A stretch of 64,000 nucleotides of DNA from Pseudomonas sp. AOB-7 (lineage in GTDB: Bacteria > Pseudomonadota > Gammaproteobacteria > Pseudomonadales > Pseudomonadaceae), in NCBI RefSeq assembly GCF_003696305.1, contig NZ_RFFK01000001.1:434001-498000 (forward strand), in the 5' to 3' direction. Below, in pieces: positions 1 to 9,800 of the stretch. A program made the translations under genes and the position numbers. Position 1 is the stretch's first letter. Every line of letters starts with the position of its first letter. The notes beneath the pieces were generated by a model. The model had not been told where the DNA came from. It was given only the letters and a program-made list of their open reading frames with translations, and did not search any database.

Positions 1-1
1 C

Positions 2-628
2 ATCGAGTGTCACAGCTGCTTCCAGTGGCTGATGCCGACCATCGACCAGTTCCGCGATGCCTGGCCGGAGGTGGAGCTGGACCTGGCCTCGGGCTTCTCC
101 TTCGCCCCGCTGCCGGCGCTGGCGCGTGGCGACCTGGACCTGGTGGTGACCTCGGATCCCATCGAGCTGGCCGGCATCACCTACGTGCCGCTGTTCACCT
201 ACGAGGCGATGCTCGCCGTGGCCAACCAGCACCGCCTGGCGAGCAAGGCCTATATCCAGCCCGAGGACCTAGCCAGCGAAACCCTGATCACCTACCCGGT
301 GGAGCGCGACCGTCTGGACATCTTCACCCGTTTCCTCGAACCGGCCGACGTCGAGCCGGCGCAGGTGCGCACCTCGGAGCTGACGGTGATGATGATGCAG
401 CTGGTGGCCAGCGGCCGCGGCGTCTGCGGCCTGCCCAACTGGGCGCTGCACGAGTACAGCTCGCGCGGCTACGTCAGCGCCAAGCGCCTGGGCGAAAAGG
501 GCCTGTTCGCCACGCTCTATGCGGCGATCCGCAGCGACATGCTGGATGCGCCCTTTATGCGCGACTTCCTGCTGACCGCCAAGGACACCTCCTTCGCCAG
601 CCTGGAAGGGGTCAGCGTGGCGCGCTGA
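2..628 (+). CDS. metR: LysR-family regulator, MetR-like (5' truncated by window edge)
   Basis: This is the C-terminal effector-binding part of a LysR-type regulator; the DNA-binding helix-turn-helix lies upstream of the window. The reading frame is open from base 2 and begins with the segment IECHSCFQWLMP, characteristic of MetR, followed by the periplasmic-binding-like fold with LPALARGDLDLVVTSDP and GLPNWALHEY. MetR activates methionine-biosynthesis genes with homocysteine as co-effector (family knowledge). The stop is followed after 15 bp by a perfect Anr box that belongs to the next unit. The family assignment is firm. The MetR sub-assignment rests on recognising the residues and would be settled by the missing N-terminus and by a divergent metE gene upstream. 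Confidence 0.82.
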   Translation: MECHSCFQWLMPTIDQFRDAWPEVELDLASGFSFAPLPALARGDLDLVVTSDPIELAGITYVPLFTYEAMLAVANQHRLASKAYIQPEDLASETLITYPVERDRLDIFTRFLEPADVEPAQVRTSELTVMMMQLVASGRGVCGLPNWALHEYSSRGYVSAKRLGEKGLFATLYAAIRSDMLDAPFMRDFLLTAKDTSFASLEGVSVAR

Positions 629-643
629 CGGCCAGCGGCGACA

Positions 644-657
644 TTGATCTGGATCAA
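644..657. promoter_or_regulatory. Perfect Anr/FNR box upstream of the copper operon
   Basis: TTGATCTGGATCAA matches the Anr/FNR consensus TTGAT-N4-ATCAA at all ten conserved positions. Its centre is at 650.5. A class II site (centre at -41.5) would place transcription start near 692, with the -10 element in the TTTACT/GACAAT stretch at 680-691, about 26 bp before the first gene. It is the only perfect copy I noticed in the window. Confidence 0.7.
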
Positions 658-717
658 GGCGCCTCGTACGCGGCGGGTCTTTACTGACAATACTTTCACC
701 CACCTGCGGCCCGCGCC

Positions 718-1137
718 ATGATCCAAGCCCTGCGCCAGCGCCATTCGAGGTTTGCCGGCCCCCTGGCGGTGCTGTGGCTCGTGCTGTTTCTCGGCTGCTC
801 CCTCGTCCATGTCGGCAGCCACGTCCATCTGGATGAGCAGCTGGGCGAGGAATCGGCCAGCGTTCTCAATCTCGAGGAAGCGGCCACGTTCCTGCAGACC
901 ACCCACGGCCATGGCGCGGCTGAGGCCGGCGCGCTGGACGACAGCTGCAGCGCCCTGCAGACCATCCTTTTCAACCAACTGCTGTCGCTGCTGGCACTGG
1001 CCGCGCTGATCGCCATGCCCGGCCTGCTCGCCCTGCCCGACAGGCTGCGCGGCCGCCTGCTGCGTCTCGTCCCCTGCGCGCACGCGCCCGGTTTCCCGCC
1101 ACCCCTGCACCTGCAACTGCAGCGCTTCAACGAGTAA
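718..1137 (+). CDS. Small two-helix membrane protein heading the copper operon
   Basis: I do not recognise the family. The 139-residue product has an N-terminal hydrophobic helix (about residues 12-31), a short loop with histidines (HVGSHVHLDEQL, later TTHGHGAAE) and a second hydrophobic segment (about 82-102), then a basic, proline-rich tail. It is the first gene after the Anr box and precedes DUF2933, methyltransferase and copper ATPase genes in the same direction, so a membrane role in copper handling is a guess from context. No good Shine-Dalgarno sequence precedes the ATG (CGGCCCGCGCC), consistent with a short leader or weak initiation. It contains Cys in the first helix and in the tail but no clear CXXC motif. 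Confidence 0.6.
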   Translation: MIQALRQRHSRFAGPLAVLWLVLFLGCSLVHVGSHVHLDEQLGEESASVLNLEEAATFLQTTHGHGAAEAGALDDSCSALQTILFNQLLSLLALAALIAMPGLLALPDRLRGRLLRLVPCAHAPGFPPPLHLQLQRFNE

Positions 1138-1225
1138 CCCCGCCTCTTCCAGTGCAATGCGCAGCCTGCCCGCGCCGGTCATTCGCCGTGCCGGCAAGCT
1201 CCCTCCGATTCCTGGAGAGTCCGTC

Positions 1226-1447
1226 ATGTCTCACGATCTGCGTCCGGCCCCCGCGGCCACTACCTGGCGTTTCTGGCCGGCCCTGCTGCTGTTCGGCGCC
1301 ATCGCCCTGTTCCTCCTCTGGGAGGAGCACGAAGCCCATCTGCTCGGTGCCCTGCCCTATCTGATCCTGCTGCTCTGCCCGCTGCTGCATCTGTTTATGC
1401 ACCGCGGCCATGGTCGGGATAAAGACGGCCCGCACGACCACCACTGA
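1226..1447 (+). CDS. DUF2933-type small membrane protein with His-rich tail
   Basis: A 73-residue protein starting at the ATG behind a GGAGAG ribosome site. Two closely spaced hydrophobic segments (about residues 14-30 and 36-56) are separated by EEHEAH and followed by a metal-ligand-rich tail, HRGHGRDKDGPHDHH. This layout is that of DUF2933 proteins, which in proteobacteria sit beside heavy-metal P-type ATPases and ICMT-like methyltransferases. The His/Asp tail could bind copper on the side to which it is exposed; that is inference. An in-frame upstream ATG at 1157 would add 23 residues but lacks a ribosome site. Confidence 0.68.
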   Translation: MSHDLRPAPAATTWRFWPALLLFGAIALFLLWEEHEAHLLGALPYLILLLCPLLHLFMHRGHGRDKDGPHDHH

Positions 1448-1463
1448 GCAGGAGGCACAGCCT

Positions 1464-2135
1464 ATGGAACATACAAGCTCGGCCTACGGCCTGTGGGGCC
1501 TGGTGATAGTCAACTCACTGGTGTTCATCCTGTTCGCCTTCAGCTTCTTCAAGCCCAGCAGCGCGCGGGACTGGCGTACCTTCGGCAGCTTCGCGGCCTT
1601 TATCGTCGCGCTGTTCGTCGAGATGTACGGCGCGCCGCTGACCCTCTACCTGCTGGCCGGCTGGCTGCAGAGCCGCTACCCGCAGCTCGACCCGCTGTCC
1701 CACGAGGCCGGCCATCTGTGGCACAGCCTGCTGGGCCTAGAGGGCGATCCGCACTTCGGCGCGCTGCATATCCTCGGCAACCTGCTGATCTTCGCCGGTT
1801 TCTGGCTGCTGGCCAGCGCCTGGCGCGTGCTGTATCGCGCGCAGCAGGCCGGCGAGCTGGCCGACAGCGGCCCCTACGCGCGCGTTCGCCATCCGCAATA
1901 CCTGGCCTTCGCCCTGATCATGCTGGGCTTTCTGCTGCAGTGGCCGACCCTGCTGACCCTGCTGATGCTCCCCGTCCTGCTGCTGATGTACGTGCAGCTG
2001 GCCAGGCGTGAGGAGCAGGAGATGCTCGTGCACTTCGGCGAGACCTATCGCCGCTACCGCGACGCCACCCCGGCGTTCCTGCCCTGGCCAACGGCCCGCC
2101 CGCACGCCGCCGCGGACACGAGGAAGCAACCATGA
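1464..2135 (+). CDS. ICMT/PEMT-family integral membrane methyltransferase
   Basis: A 223-residue polytopic membrane protein starting behind a GCAGGAGG site. The C-terminal half carries the signature of the isoprenylcysteine carboxyl methyltransferase / phospholipid methyltransferase superfamily: [15 protein letters not shown], then a hydrophobic hairpin and a terminal [18 protein letters not shown]...PAFLPW. In these families the RHPxY and ExE-type motifs bind S-adenosylmethionine, and the acceptor is a membrane-embedded thiol or lipid. The bacterial substrate in copper clusters is unknown. The stop overlaps the start of the ATPase gene by 4 bp (ATGA), so the two are translationally coupled. 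The assignment is good at superfamily level only. Confidence 0.8.
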   Translation: MEHTSSAYGLWGLVIVNSLVFILFAFSFFKPSSARDWRTFGSFAAFIVALFVEMYGAPLTLYLLAGWLQSRYPQLDPLSHEAGHLWHSLLGLEGDPHFGALHILGNLLIFAGFWLLASAWRVLYRAQQAGELADSGPYARVRHPQYLAFALIMLGFLLQWPTLLTLLMLPVLLLMYVQLARREEQEMLVHFGETYRRYRDATPAFLPWPTARPHAAADTRKQP

Positions 2136-4519
2136 ACCACTTGCCCATGCCGCAGCCCACGGCAGCGCCCGATGGCCAGGAACAGGTGCTCGACCCGGTG
2201 TGCGGGATGGCCGTCGCCCCTACCGCGGCCAGTGCCAGCGCCGAGTTCGCCGGCACCCGCTACTGGTTCTGCTCGGCGCATTGCCGCGAGGAGTTCCTGC
2301 GCGATGCGCCGCGCTACGTCGCCGGCAGCGCCGCCCAGCCCTGCCAGCACAGCCATGCGCCGGCTGCCGCCACGCCGACGAGCGCAGGCCGACAACTGGC
2401 CAAGGACCCGATCTGCGGGATGATGGTGGACAAGGCCACGGCGCTGTCGCGCGAGCGCGGCGGGCGCACCTACTACTTCTGCAGCGACAGCTGCGTGCGC
2501 ACCTTCGAGTCGCCGGAGGCCGAACTCAAAGCCATGCAGACCCGCGTGGCCATCGCCCTGACCGGGGTGCTGGCGCTGGCCCTGCTGCGCGCCGGCGCCT
2601 TTATCGGCCTGGCCACCGGCGCCATGCTGATGAGCTGGGTGCCGTTCGACGCGCTGCCGTTCTTCACCTGGGGCATGTGGCTGTTCCTGCTGGTGACGCC
2701 GGTGCAGTTCATCGGCGGCTGGAGCTTCTATAAGGGCGCGTGGAATGCCATCCGCACGCGCAACATCAACATGGATTTCCTCATCGCCATGGGCACCTCG
2801 GTGGCCTACTTCTACAGCGTGGCGGTGCTGTTCTTTCCCGAGGTGCTGCCGGTCAAGGTGGGCGAGCGCGAGGTCTATTTCGAGGTCTCGGCGGTGATCA
2901 TCGCCTTCGTCCTGCTGGGCCGCTACATGGAGGAGATCATCAAGAAGAAATCCTCGGCCGCGGTGCGCCGCCTGCTCGACCTCAAGCCGGCCATCGCCCA
3001 TGTGCTCCGCGACGGCGAGGAAGTCGACCTGCCGGTGGAAAACGTCATGGTCGGCGAGATGCTGGTGGTCAAGCCCGGCGAGAAGATTCCCACCGACGGC
3101 GAGGTCAGCGAAGGCCAGACGAGCGTCGACGAGTCGATGCTGACCGGCGAATCGATGCCGGTGGACAAGCGCCCGGGCAGCGCGGTGATCGGCGGCACCC
3201 TCAACCGCAGCGGGGTGTTCCGCTTCAAGGCCAGCCGGATCGGCGCCGACACGGCGCTGGCGCAGATCATCAGGATGGTCGAAGAGGCGCAGGGCAGCAC
3301 CGCGCAGATCCAGCGCCTGGCCGATCAGGTCACCGCCTACTTCGTCCCGGCAGTGGTCGGCGTGGCCTTCCTGGCGCTGTTCGGCTGGTGGCTGGCCGGC
3401 AGCTTTCCCCAGGGACTGATGGCCTTTATCGCGGTGCTGATCATCTCCTGCCCCTGCGCGCTCGGCGTGGCCACCCCCGCCGCGCTGATGGTGGGGGTCG
3501 GCAAGGGCGCCGATAACGGCATCCTGATCCGCGGCGGCGAAGTGCTGGAGCGGGCGGAGAAACTCTCCACCGTGGTGTTCGACAAGACCGGCACCATCAC
3601 CCGCGGCGAACCCGAGCTGACCGACCTGCTAGCCTTCGGCGGCGCCGTCGAGGACGAGGTGCTGCAACTGGCCGCCGCCGTCGAATCCGGCTCCGAACAT
3701 CCGCTGGGCGCGGCCATCGTGCGTGCCGCCCGCCAGCGCGGCATGCACCTGCCGAAGGCCAGTGGGATAGAGGGCATCGCCGGCCATGGCATCGCCGGCA
3801 CGGTCGAAGGGCGCACCGTCTGGCTGGGCAACCGGCGCCTGTTCGCCCGCGAGGGGATCGCCAGCGCAGAGGCCGAGGCGACTCTGGTCGCCCTGGAAGC
3901 CGATGGCAAGACCGCCATGCTGGTCGGCGTCGAGCAGCGCCTGCTCGGGGTGATCGCCGTGGCCGACACGGTCAAGCCGGAGGCGGCCGAAGCGGTCGCG
4001 GCGCTGCTGGCCGACGGTATCCAGGTGGTCCTGCTGAGCGGCGACAACAGGCGCACCGCCGAGGCGGTGGCGCGCCAGGTCGGCATCGGCCGGGTGATCG
4101 CCGAGGTGCTGCCGGACGACAAGGTCGCGGTGATCCACCAGCTACAGGGCGAGGGCCAGGTGGTGGCCATGGTCGGCGACGGGGTCAACGACGCCCCGGC
4201 CCTGGCCGCGGCCGAGATCGGCATCGCCATCGGCTCGGGCTCCGACGTGGCCAAGGAGACCGGCAGCATCATCCTGATCCGCGACGACGTGCGCGATGTG
4301 GTGGCCGCGATTCAGCTGTCGCGCGCGACCATGCGCAAGATCAAGCAGAACCTGTTCTGGGCCTTCGTCTACAACAGCATCGGCATTCCCATCGCAGCCT
4401 TCGGCCTGCTCAACCCGATCCTGGCGGCGGCCGCCATGGCCCTGTCATCGCTGTCGGTGATCGTCAATTCCGCTCTGCTCAAGCGTGTACGCCTGGGCAG
4501 CCTTCGCCACACCCCGTAA
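2132..4519 (+). CDS. Copper-exporting P1B-type ATPase with tandem YHS modules
   Basis: A 795-residue heavy-metal P-type ATPase that pumps Cu(I) out of the cytoplasm. Seen in order: two YHS/TRASH-like metal-binding modules (DPVCGM at residue 21 and DPICGM at residue 92, each followed by FCS-type Cys pairs) in place of the usual HMA domain; actuator motif TGES at 338-341; copper-type CPC at 440-442 in the sixth helix; phosphorylation motif DKTGT with Asp484; the nucleotide-binding SEHPLG (HP) motif; and GDGVND at 682-687. CPC together with the HP motif and the late transmembrane YNSIG segment marks it as P1B-1 (copper/silver). The 4-bp overlap with the methyltransferase gene and a Met-rich protein downstream support an export operon. 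Confidence 0.93.
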   Translation: MNHLPMPQPTAAPDGQEQVLDPVCGMAVAPTAASASAEFAGTRYWFCSAHCREEFLRDAPRYVAGSAAQPCQHSHAPAAATPTSAGRQLAKDPICGMMVDKATALSRERGGRTYYFCSDSCVRTFESPEAELKAMQTRVAIALTGVLALALLRAGAFIGLATGAMLMSWVPFDALPFFTWGMWLFLLVTPVQFIGGWSFYKGAWNAIRTRNINMDFLIAMGTSVAYFYSVAVLFFPEVLPVKVGEREVYFEVSAVIIAFVLLGRYMEEIIKKKSSAAVRRLLDLKPAIAHVLRDGEEVDLPVENVMVGEMLVVKPGEKIPTDGEVSEGQTSVDESMLTGESMPVDKRPGSAVIGGTLNRSGVFRFKASRIGADTALAQIIRMVEEAQGSTAQIQRLADQVTAYFVPAVVGVAFLALFGWWLAGSFPQGLMAFIAVLIISCPCALGVATPAALMVGVGKGADNGILIRGGEVLERAEKLSTVVFDKTGTITRGEPELTDLLAFGGAVEDEVLQLAAAVESGSEHPLGAAIVRAARQRGMHLPKASGIEGIAGHGIAGTVEGRTVWLGNRRLFAREGIASAEAEATLVALEADGKTAMLVGVEQRLLGVIAVADTVKPEAAEAVAALLADGIQVVLLSGDNRRTAEAVARQVGIGRVIAEVLPDDKVAVIHQLQGEGQVVAMVGDGVNDAPALAAAEIGIAIGSGSDVAKETGSIILIRDDVRDVVAAIQLSRATMRKIKQNLFWAFVYNSIGIPIAAFGLLNPILAAAAMALSSLSVIVNSALLKRVRLGSLRHTP

Positions 4520-4538
4520 ACCACGCAGGAGCATCACC

Positions 4539-4964
4539 ATGAACACCACTTCACGCAACGCACTGACCGCTCTGGCTCTGGCCGGCACCCTGCTCACCGC
4601 CTCGGCCTTCGCCGAGCAGGCCCATCATCCGGAGCAGCTGGCGCAGAACCAGCAAGGCATGCCCATGGGACAAGGCATGGGCCAGGGCATGATGATGGAC
4701 TGGTCGCAGATGCAGGACATGATGCGGCAGATGCACGGCACCACCGACCCTCAGCAGCGGCAGAAAATCCGCAGCGAACACCGCCAGGCCATGCGTTCGC
4801 AGATGGGCATGATGAACCAGCGCATGCAGCAGAGCCAATGCCCGATGGCCAAGGATGCGCCCATGCAGCAGCAATGCCTGAAAGACATGCACCGGAACAT
4901 GCAGGACATGATGCAGATGATGGAACAGATGCTGGAAAACCAGTCGATGGCGAACGGGCAGTGA
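4539..4964 (+). CDS. Secreted Met-rich putative copper-binding protein
   Basis: A 141-residue protein with a clear Sec signal peptide (hydrophobic core ALTALALAGTLLTASAFA, likely cleavage after AFA). The mature part is extraordinarily rich in methionine: 26 Met overall, in clusters such as GMPMGQGMGQGMMM and DMMQMMEQM, plus His and two Cys. Such Met-rich tracts bind Cu(I) in CopC-, PcoE- and CopK-type periplasmic proteins, so a periplasmic copper sponge or chaperone handing metal to the Cus pump is likely but inferred. The start is set by GCAGGAG eight bases upstream. It lies 19 bp after the ATPase gene and is followed by a G+C hairpin. Confidence 0.75.
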   Translation: MNTTSRNALTALALAGTLLTASAFAEQAHHPEQLAQNQQGMPMGQGMGQGMMMDWSQMQDMMRQMHGTTDPQQRQKIRSEHRQAMRSQMGMMNQRMQQSQCPMAKDAPMQQQCLKDMHRNMQDMMQMMEQMLENQSMANGQ

Positions 4965-4972
4965 GCCGACGC

Positions 4973-4995
4973 GGCTCCGGTTGGCCGCCGGAGCC
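4973..4995 (+). terminator. Hairpin after the copper export operon
   Basis: GGCTCCGG (4973-4980) pairs with CCGGAGCC (4988-4995) around a 7-base loop just after the stop of the Met-rich gene. It has no T-run, so it may be a weak or Rho-assisted terminator or an RNA 3' stabiliser. Confidence 0.45.
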
Positions 4996-4997
4996 AC

Positions 4998-5051
4998 GTA
5001 GGGTGCGACGTGCGCACCGTCGTTCGCCGCCGGCATAGGGGCGCACCCTAC
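4998..5051. repeat. GTAGGGTGCG palindromic intergenic repeat
   Basis: GTAGGGTGCG (4998-5007) and CGCACCCTAC (5042-5051) form perfect inverted ends of a roughly 54-bp element with further GC-rich dyads inside. The right end overlaps the end of the neighbouring minus-strand gene and supplies its TAG stop codon. Confidence 0.7.
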
Positions 5052-5914
5052 TCCTGCGACGCCCGGCGAAACGGCTGCCATAACTGCCCCAGGTAGCCCC
5101 TGGGGTAGCCCCGCTCGCGCAGCCCGACCTCGGCCTCGCCGAGGCGCTCGGCGCTGTCGTGGTAACTGCCCAGCAGCCAGTCCCAGAGCAGCAGGAATTC
5201 GCCGAAATTCACCTGGGCGTCCTCGAAGTCGCGTTTGTGGTGCCAGCGGTGCATCTGCGCCACCGCCAGCAGGCGCCGCAGCGGCCCCAGGTCGTAGTCC
5301 AGATTGGCGTGCTGGAAGGCCAGGTGCACGGTGAGCAGTGCGAACCAGGTGGCGCACAGCTGCGCCGGCGCGCCGAGCAGGGCCAGCAGCACCAGACCGG
5401 GACCGGCCAGCAGCAGCGCGCTCAGGGGATGGCGACGCTCGCCATTGACCCAGTACAGGCGCTCGGCACTGTGGTGCGGGGCATGCAGCCGCCACAGCCA
5501 GGCGAAGCGGTGGCTGGCGCGGTGCATCAGGTACAGGCTGCAGTCGATCAGCGCCGCCACCAGCAGCAGCTGCGCCCACCAGGGCCAGTGCCGGGGAAAC
5601 AGCTCCAAGCTCAACCAGGGCCCGAACAGCCCCAGCAGCAGGCTGCCGAGCTGGATCAGGCCGAGGTTGACCAGCAGGTGGATAGCATCGGTCAGGCTGT
5701 CGTCATGGTCCTCCAGCCAGCTGCAGCGAAAGGGCTGCAGGCGCTCCAGCAGGGCCACCGCCAGCAGCGCCAGGGCGACGATCGGTAGGCTCGCCGGCCA
5801 GGCCGGGATGCCGCGCTGCAACAGGCTCAGCAGCAGGATGGCGCTGCCGCCGAAGATCAACGGATAGCTACCCCAGCGGATCAGCAGCTTGAATGGGGTG
5901 GGGATATCGGACAT
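5048..5914 (-). CDS. Fatty acid hydroxylase / sterol desaturase superfamily membrane di-iron protein
   Basis: A 288-residue membrane protein of the fatty acid hydroxylase (sterol desaturase) superfamily, di-iron enzymes that hydroxylate or desaturate lipids. It has four to five hydrophobic segments and the histidine motifs expected for the metal site: HRASH, HAPHHS, a QHAN/LTVH stretch and MHRWHHKRD. The start is the internal ATG behind GAGGAG rather than an ATG ten codons upstream. It follows an AraC regulator gene in the same direction after about 100 bp, so that regulator may control it. The substrate cannot be read from the sequence. The terminal TAG lies inside an intergenic repeat. Confidence 0.82.
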   Translation of the reverse strand: MSDIPTPFKLLIRWGSYPLIFGGSAILLLSLLQRGIPAWPASLPIVALALLAVALLERLQPFRCSWLEDHDDSLTDAIHLLVNLGLIQLGSLLLGLFGPWLSLELFPRHWPWWAQLLLVAALIDCSLYLMHRASHRFAWLWRLHAPHHSAERLYWVNGERRHPLSALLLAGPGLVLLALLGAPAQLCATWFALLTVHLAFQHANLDYDLGPLRRLLAVAQMHRWHHKRDFEDAQVNFGEFLLLWDWLLGSYHDSAERLGEAEVGLRERGYPRGYLGQLWQPFRRASQE

Positions 5915-6014
5915 GGCGAACTCCTCGCAAGTGACTGGGGCCACTGTGCAGCCGGCGAGGTTCGGGGCGCTTGAACAAAACGGCTAAGCTGCCGAGCAAT
6001 AGCGGATGCTGTGC

Positions 6015-6752
6015 TTAGTGCTCCGCTGAGTGCAGCTGCACCCGGGCCAGGGCCGAGGATGGGTCGAGGCCCAGCAGGCTGCGGAAGCTGCGGGAGAAAT
6101 GCGCGGCATCGGCAAAACCGGCGGCATGGGCCGCGGTGGTCAGGTTATGGCCCTGGGCGATGGCCTGCAGGGCGCGGATCAGCCGGTGCCACTTGCGGTA
6201 GCTGCGCAGCGGCAGGCCGCAGCTGGAGCTGAACCAGTGGGAGAAACGGCTGGGCGACAGGTGCACCTGCTGCGCCAGCCTCCGCAGGTCATGGTCGGGA
6301 TCGTCCAGCAGCGGCAGCAGCCGCGCCAGGCGCGGGTCGAGGGACGCCGCGGGCGGCAGCTGCAGATAACGGCCCAGCGCCTGGCGCAACTCGGTCACAT
6401 CGCCCTCTCCCCGCTGCAGGGCCTGCAGCAGAGGGCCTGGTTCGCCCAGTTCGAGGCCCTGCAGCGGCTCGCTCAGGCCCAGGGCGCGGGCCTCGGCGCA
6501 GAAGGGGTCGAGATAGACCGACAGCAGCCGGCCGGCCTCGATGCGGTGCAGGGTGCCGGCACGAATCGCCACCACCTGCGCGCACAGCGCCTCGTCGGCG
6601 GCCCATACCCGCACGGCCCCATCCAGGCCGATGGCCAGCTGCACGGCCATATGCCGGTGCGCCTGGTTGTGCCCAGCCTGGCCGAGAAACAGGCCGATTC
6701 CAGGACCGATCCAGGCCTGGCCGGCCCAGGCAATATGCCCCTGTGTCTTCAT
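6015..6752 (-). CDS. AraC-family transcriptional regulator
   Basis: A 245-residue regulator with a cupin-like N-terminal sensing part (GHNQAHRHMAVQLAIGLDG) and a C-terminal double helix-turn-helix of AraC type (about residues 145-240; LSPSRFSHWFSSSCGLPLRSYRKW, then TTAAHAAGFADAAHFSRSFRSLLG). The start is the ATG behind GGAGG, 21 codons inside the longest frame. It lies 71 bp downstream of cusA and 100 bp upstream of the membrane hydroxylase gene, all in one direction. Control of the hydroxylase gene is the simplest guess; a link to copper is not shown by the sequence. Confidence 0.85.
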   Translation of the reverse strand: MKTQGHIAWAGQAWIGPGIGLFLGQAGHNQAHRHMAVQLAIGLDGAVRVWAADEALCAQVVAIRAGTLHRIEAGRLLSVYLDPFCAEARALGLSEPLQGLELGEPGPLLQALQRGEGDVTELRQALGRYLQLPPAASLDPRLARLLPLLDDPDHDLRRLAQQVHLSPSRFSHWFSSSCGLPLRSYRKWHRLIRALQAIAQGHNLTTAAHAAGFADAAHFSRSFRSLLGLDPSSALARVQLHSAEH

Positions 6753-6806
6753 GGCCCCTCCTGGGAAGCTCGCTGCATGGGCGCACCGCCTTTCACTGCT
6801 GGCCCC

Positions 6807-6826
6807 GGTGCGCACGGCGCACCCTA
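6807..6826. repeat. Short GGTGCG...CGCACCCTA palindromic repeat
   Basis: An imperfect palindrome GGTGCGCACGGCGCACCCTA, of the same type as the element at 4998. On the minus strand it begins TAGGGTGCGCC, and this TAG is the stop codon of cusA. Confidence 0.6.
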
Positions 6827-9800
6827 GCGCACCTCACGCAGGCGCAACAGCTGGTAGGCCGCCGGCAGCACCAGCAGCGACAGCAGCGGCGCGCTAAGCA
6901 TGCCGCCGACCATGGGCGCGGCGATGCGGCTCATGATCTCGCTGCCGCTGCCACTGCCCAGCAGGATCGGCAGCAGGCCGGCGATGATGGTCGCCACCGT
7001 CATCGCCTTGGGCCGCACCCGCTGCACCGCGCCCTCGCGAATCGCCGCAAGCAAAGCCGCCGGCGTGCCCTGCCCGGCCGCCTGGCGCTCGGCCCAGGCG
7101 TTGCGCAGGTAGAGGAGCATGATCACGCCGAACTCCGCCGCCACCCCGGCCAGGGCGATAAAGCCCACCCCGGTGGCCACCGACAGGTTGTAGTCCAGCC
7201 AGTAGAGGAACCAGACGCCGCCGGTCAGGGCGAACGGCAGGGTGGCCATGATCAGCAGCGCCTCGTCCAGTCGCGAGAAGCACAGGTAGAGCAGCACGAA
7301 GATGATCAGCAGGGTCGCCGGCACCACCAGCTTGAGCCGCGCATTGGCCCGTTCGAGAAACTCGAACTGGCCGGAAAAGCTCAGGCTCATGCCCGGCTGC
7401 AGGCGCACCTGCTCGGCGATGGCCTGGCGCAGGTCGGCTACCACCGAGGCCATGTCGCGGCCGCGGGTGTCGATATAGACCCAGCCGGAGGGCCGCGCAT
7501 TCTCGCTGCGCAGCATCGGCGGGCCGTCGCTGATGGCAATGCGCGCCACCGTGCCGAGGGTGATCTGGCTGCCCACCGGGGTGTAGATCGGCAGCTCGCG
7601 CAGGCGGCTCAGGGAATCGCGCCACTCGCGCGGGTAGCGCAGGTTGATGGGAAAGCGCGCCAAGCCCTCCACGGTTTCTCCGACGTTCATCCCGCCGATG
7701 GCGCCGGCCACCAGCGCCTGCACCTCGGCGATATTCAGGCCGTAGCGGGCGGCCGCCACGCGGTCGATATCGACATCGATATAGCGCCCGCCGGTGAGGC
7801 GTTCGGCCAGCGCCGAACTGACCCCGGGCACCGTGCGCGCCACCCGCTCCACCGCCTGGGTCACCGCATCGATCTGCGCCAGGTCGCTGCCGGCCACCTT
7901 GACCCCGATCGGGCTCTTGATGCCGGTGGCGAGCATGTCGATACGGTTGCGGATCGGCGGGATCCACAGGTTGGCCAGCCCCGGTATCTGCACCGCGCGG
8001 TCCAGCTCCTCCACCAGCTTTTCCGCGGTCATGCCGGGGCGCCATTGCTCGCGAGGCTTGAACTGGATGGTGGTCTCGAACATCTCCAGCGGCGCCGGGT
8101 CGGTGGCGCTGTCGGCGCGCCCGGCCTTGCCGAATACCCGCGCCACCTCGGGCACCGTCTTGATCATGCGGTTGCTCTGCTGCAGCAGCTGCGCGGCCTT
8201 CTGCGCGGACAAGCCGGGCAATGCGGTGGGCATATACAGCAGGTCGCCCTCGTCCAGCGGCGGCAGGAACTCGCCGCCCAGCTGGCTGGCCGGCCACAGT
8301 GCGCTGAGAAACACCAGCAGGGCCAGCCCCAGGGTCGCCTTGGGAAAGCGCAGCACCCATTCCAGGGCCGGCTGGTAGATCCGAATCAGGCCACGGTTGA
8401 GCGGATTGCGCCGCTCGTCGGGGATGCGCCCGCGAATCCAGTAGCCCATCAGCACCGGCACCAGGGTCACCGACAGCCCGGCCGCGGCGGCCATGGCGTA
8501 GGTCTTGGTAAAGGCCAGGGGGCCGAACAGGCGGCCCTCCTGGGCCTGCAGGGTGAACACCGGGATAAACGACAGGGTGATGATCATCAGGCTGAAGAAC
8601 AGCGCCGGGCCCACCTCCAGCGCCGCCGCGCCTATCACCTGCCAGTGCCGCTCGCCCTTGAGCTGCTGGTCCGGGTGCTCGGCATGCCAGTGTTCGAGCT
8701 TCTTGTGGGCGTTTTCGATCATCACCAGGGCCGCGTCGACCATGGCGCCGATGGCGATGGCGATGCCGCCGAGGGACATGATGTTGGCGTTGATGCCCTG
8801 CTGCTGCATGACGATAAAGGCAATCAGCACCCCCAGCGGCAGCGAGACGATGGCCACCAGGGAGGAGCGCAGGTGCCAGAGAAAGGCCAGGCACACCAGG
8901 GCCACGACGATAAATTCCTCCACCAGCTTCTCGCCCAGGTTGCGCACCGCGCGGTCGATCAGCTGGCTGCGGTCGTAGGTGGTAACGATCTCCACGCCCT
9001 CGGGCAGACTGGCCTGCAGCTCACTGAGCTTGGCCTTGACCGCGGCGATGGTGCTGCGCGCGTTCGCCCCGCTGCGCAGGATCACCACGCCGCCGACCAC
9101 CTCACCTTCGCCATCCAGCTCGGCGATGCCGCGGCGCATCTCCGGGCCGAGCTGGATATGCGCCACCTCGCCCAGGGTCACCGGCACACCGCCGGCGTCC
9201 AGGCGCAGGGGGATGGCGCGAAAGTCCGCGAGGCTCTGCAGGTAGCCGGAGGCGCGCACCATATATTCGGCCTCGGCCAGTTCCAGCACGCTGCCGCCGC
9301 TTTCCTGGTTGGCCGCGCCGATGGCCGCCGCCACCTGCTGCTGGGTGATGCCGCGGCTGGCCAGCTTGATCGGGTCGAGCAGCACCTGGTACTGCTTGAC
9401 CATGCCGCCGATGCTCGCCACCTCGGCGACGTTGGCCAGGGCCTTGAGTTCGAAGTTGAGGAACCAGTCCTGCAGGGCGCGCAGCTGCGCCAGGTCGTGC
9501 TGGCCACTGCGGTCGACCAGGGCGTACTGGTAGATCCAGCCGACCCCGGTGGCATCCGGTCCCAGCGCCGGTTTGGCCCCGGCCGGCAGGCGTTCCTGGA
9601 TCTGACTGAGGTACTCCAGCACCCGCGAGCGCGCCCAGTACAGGTCGGTGCCGTCCTCGAACAGCACATAGACGAAGCTGTCGCCGAAGAAGGAGAAGCC
9701 GCGCACCGCGCTGGCACCCGGCACCGAGAGCATGGCGCTGGCCAGCGGATAGGTGACCTGGTTCTCGACGATCTGCGGCGCCTGGCCGACATAGGGCGTG

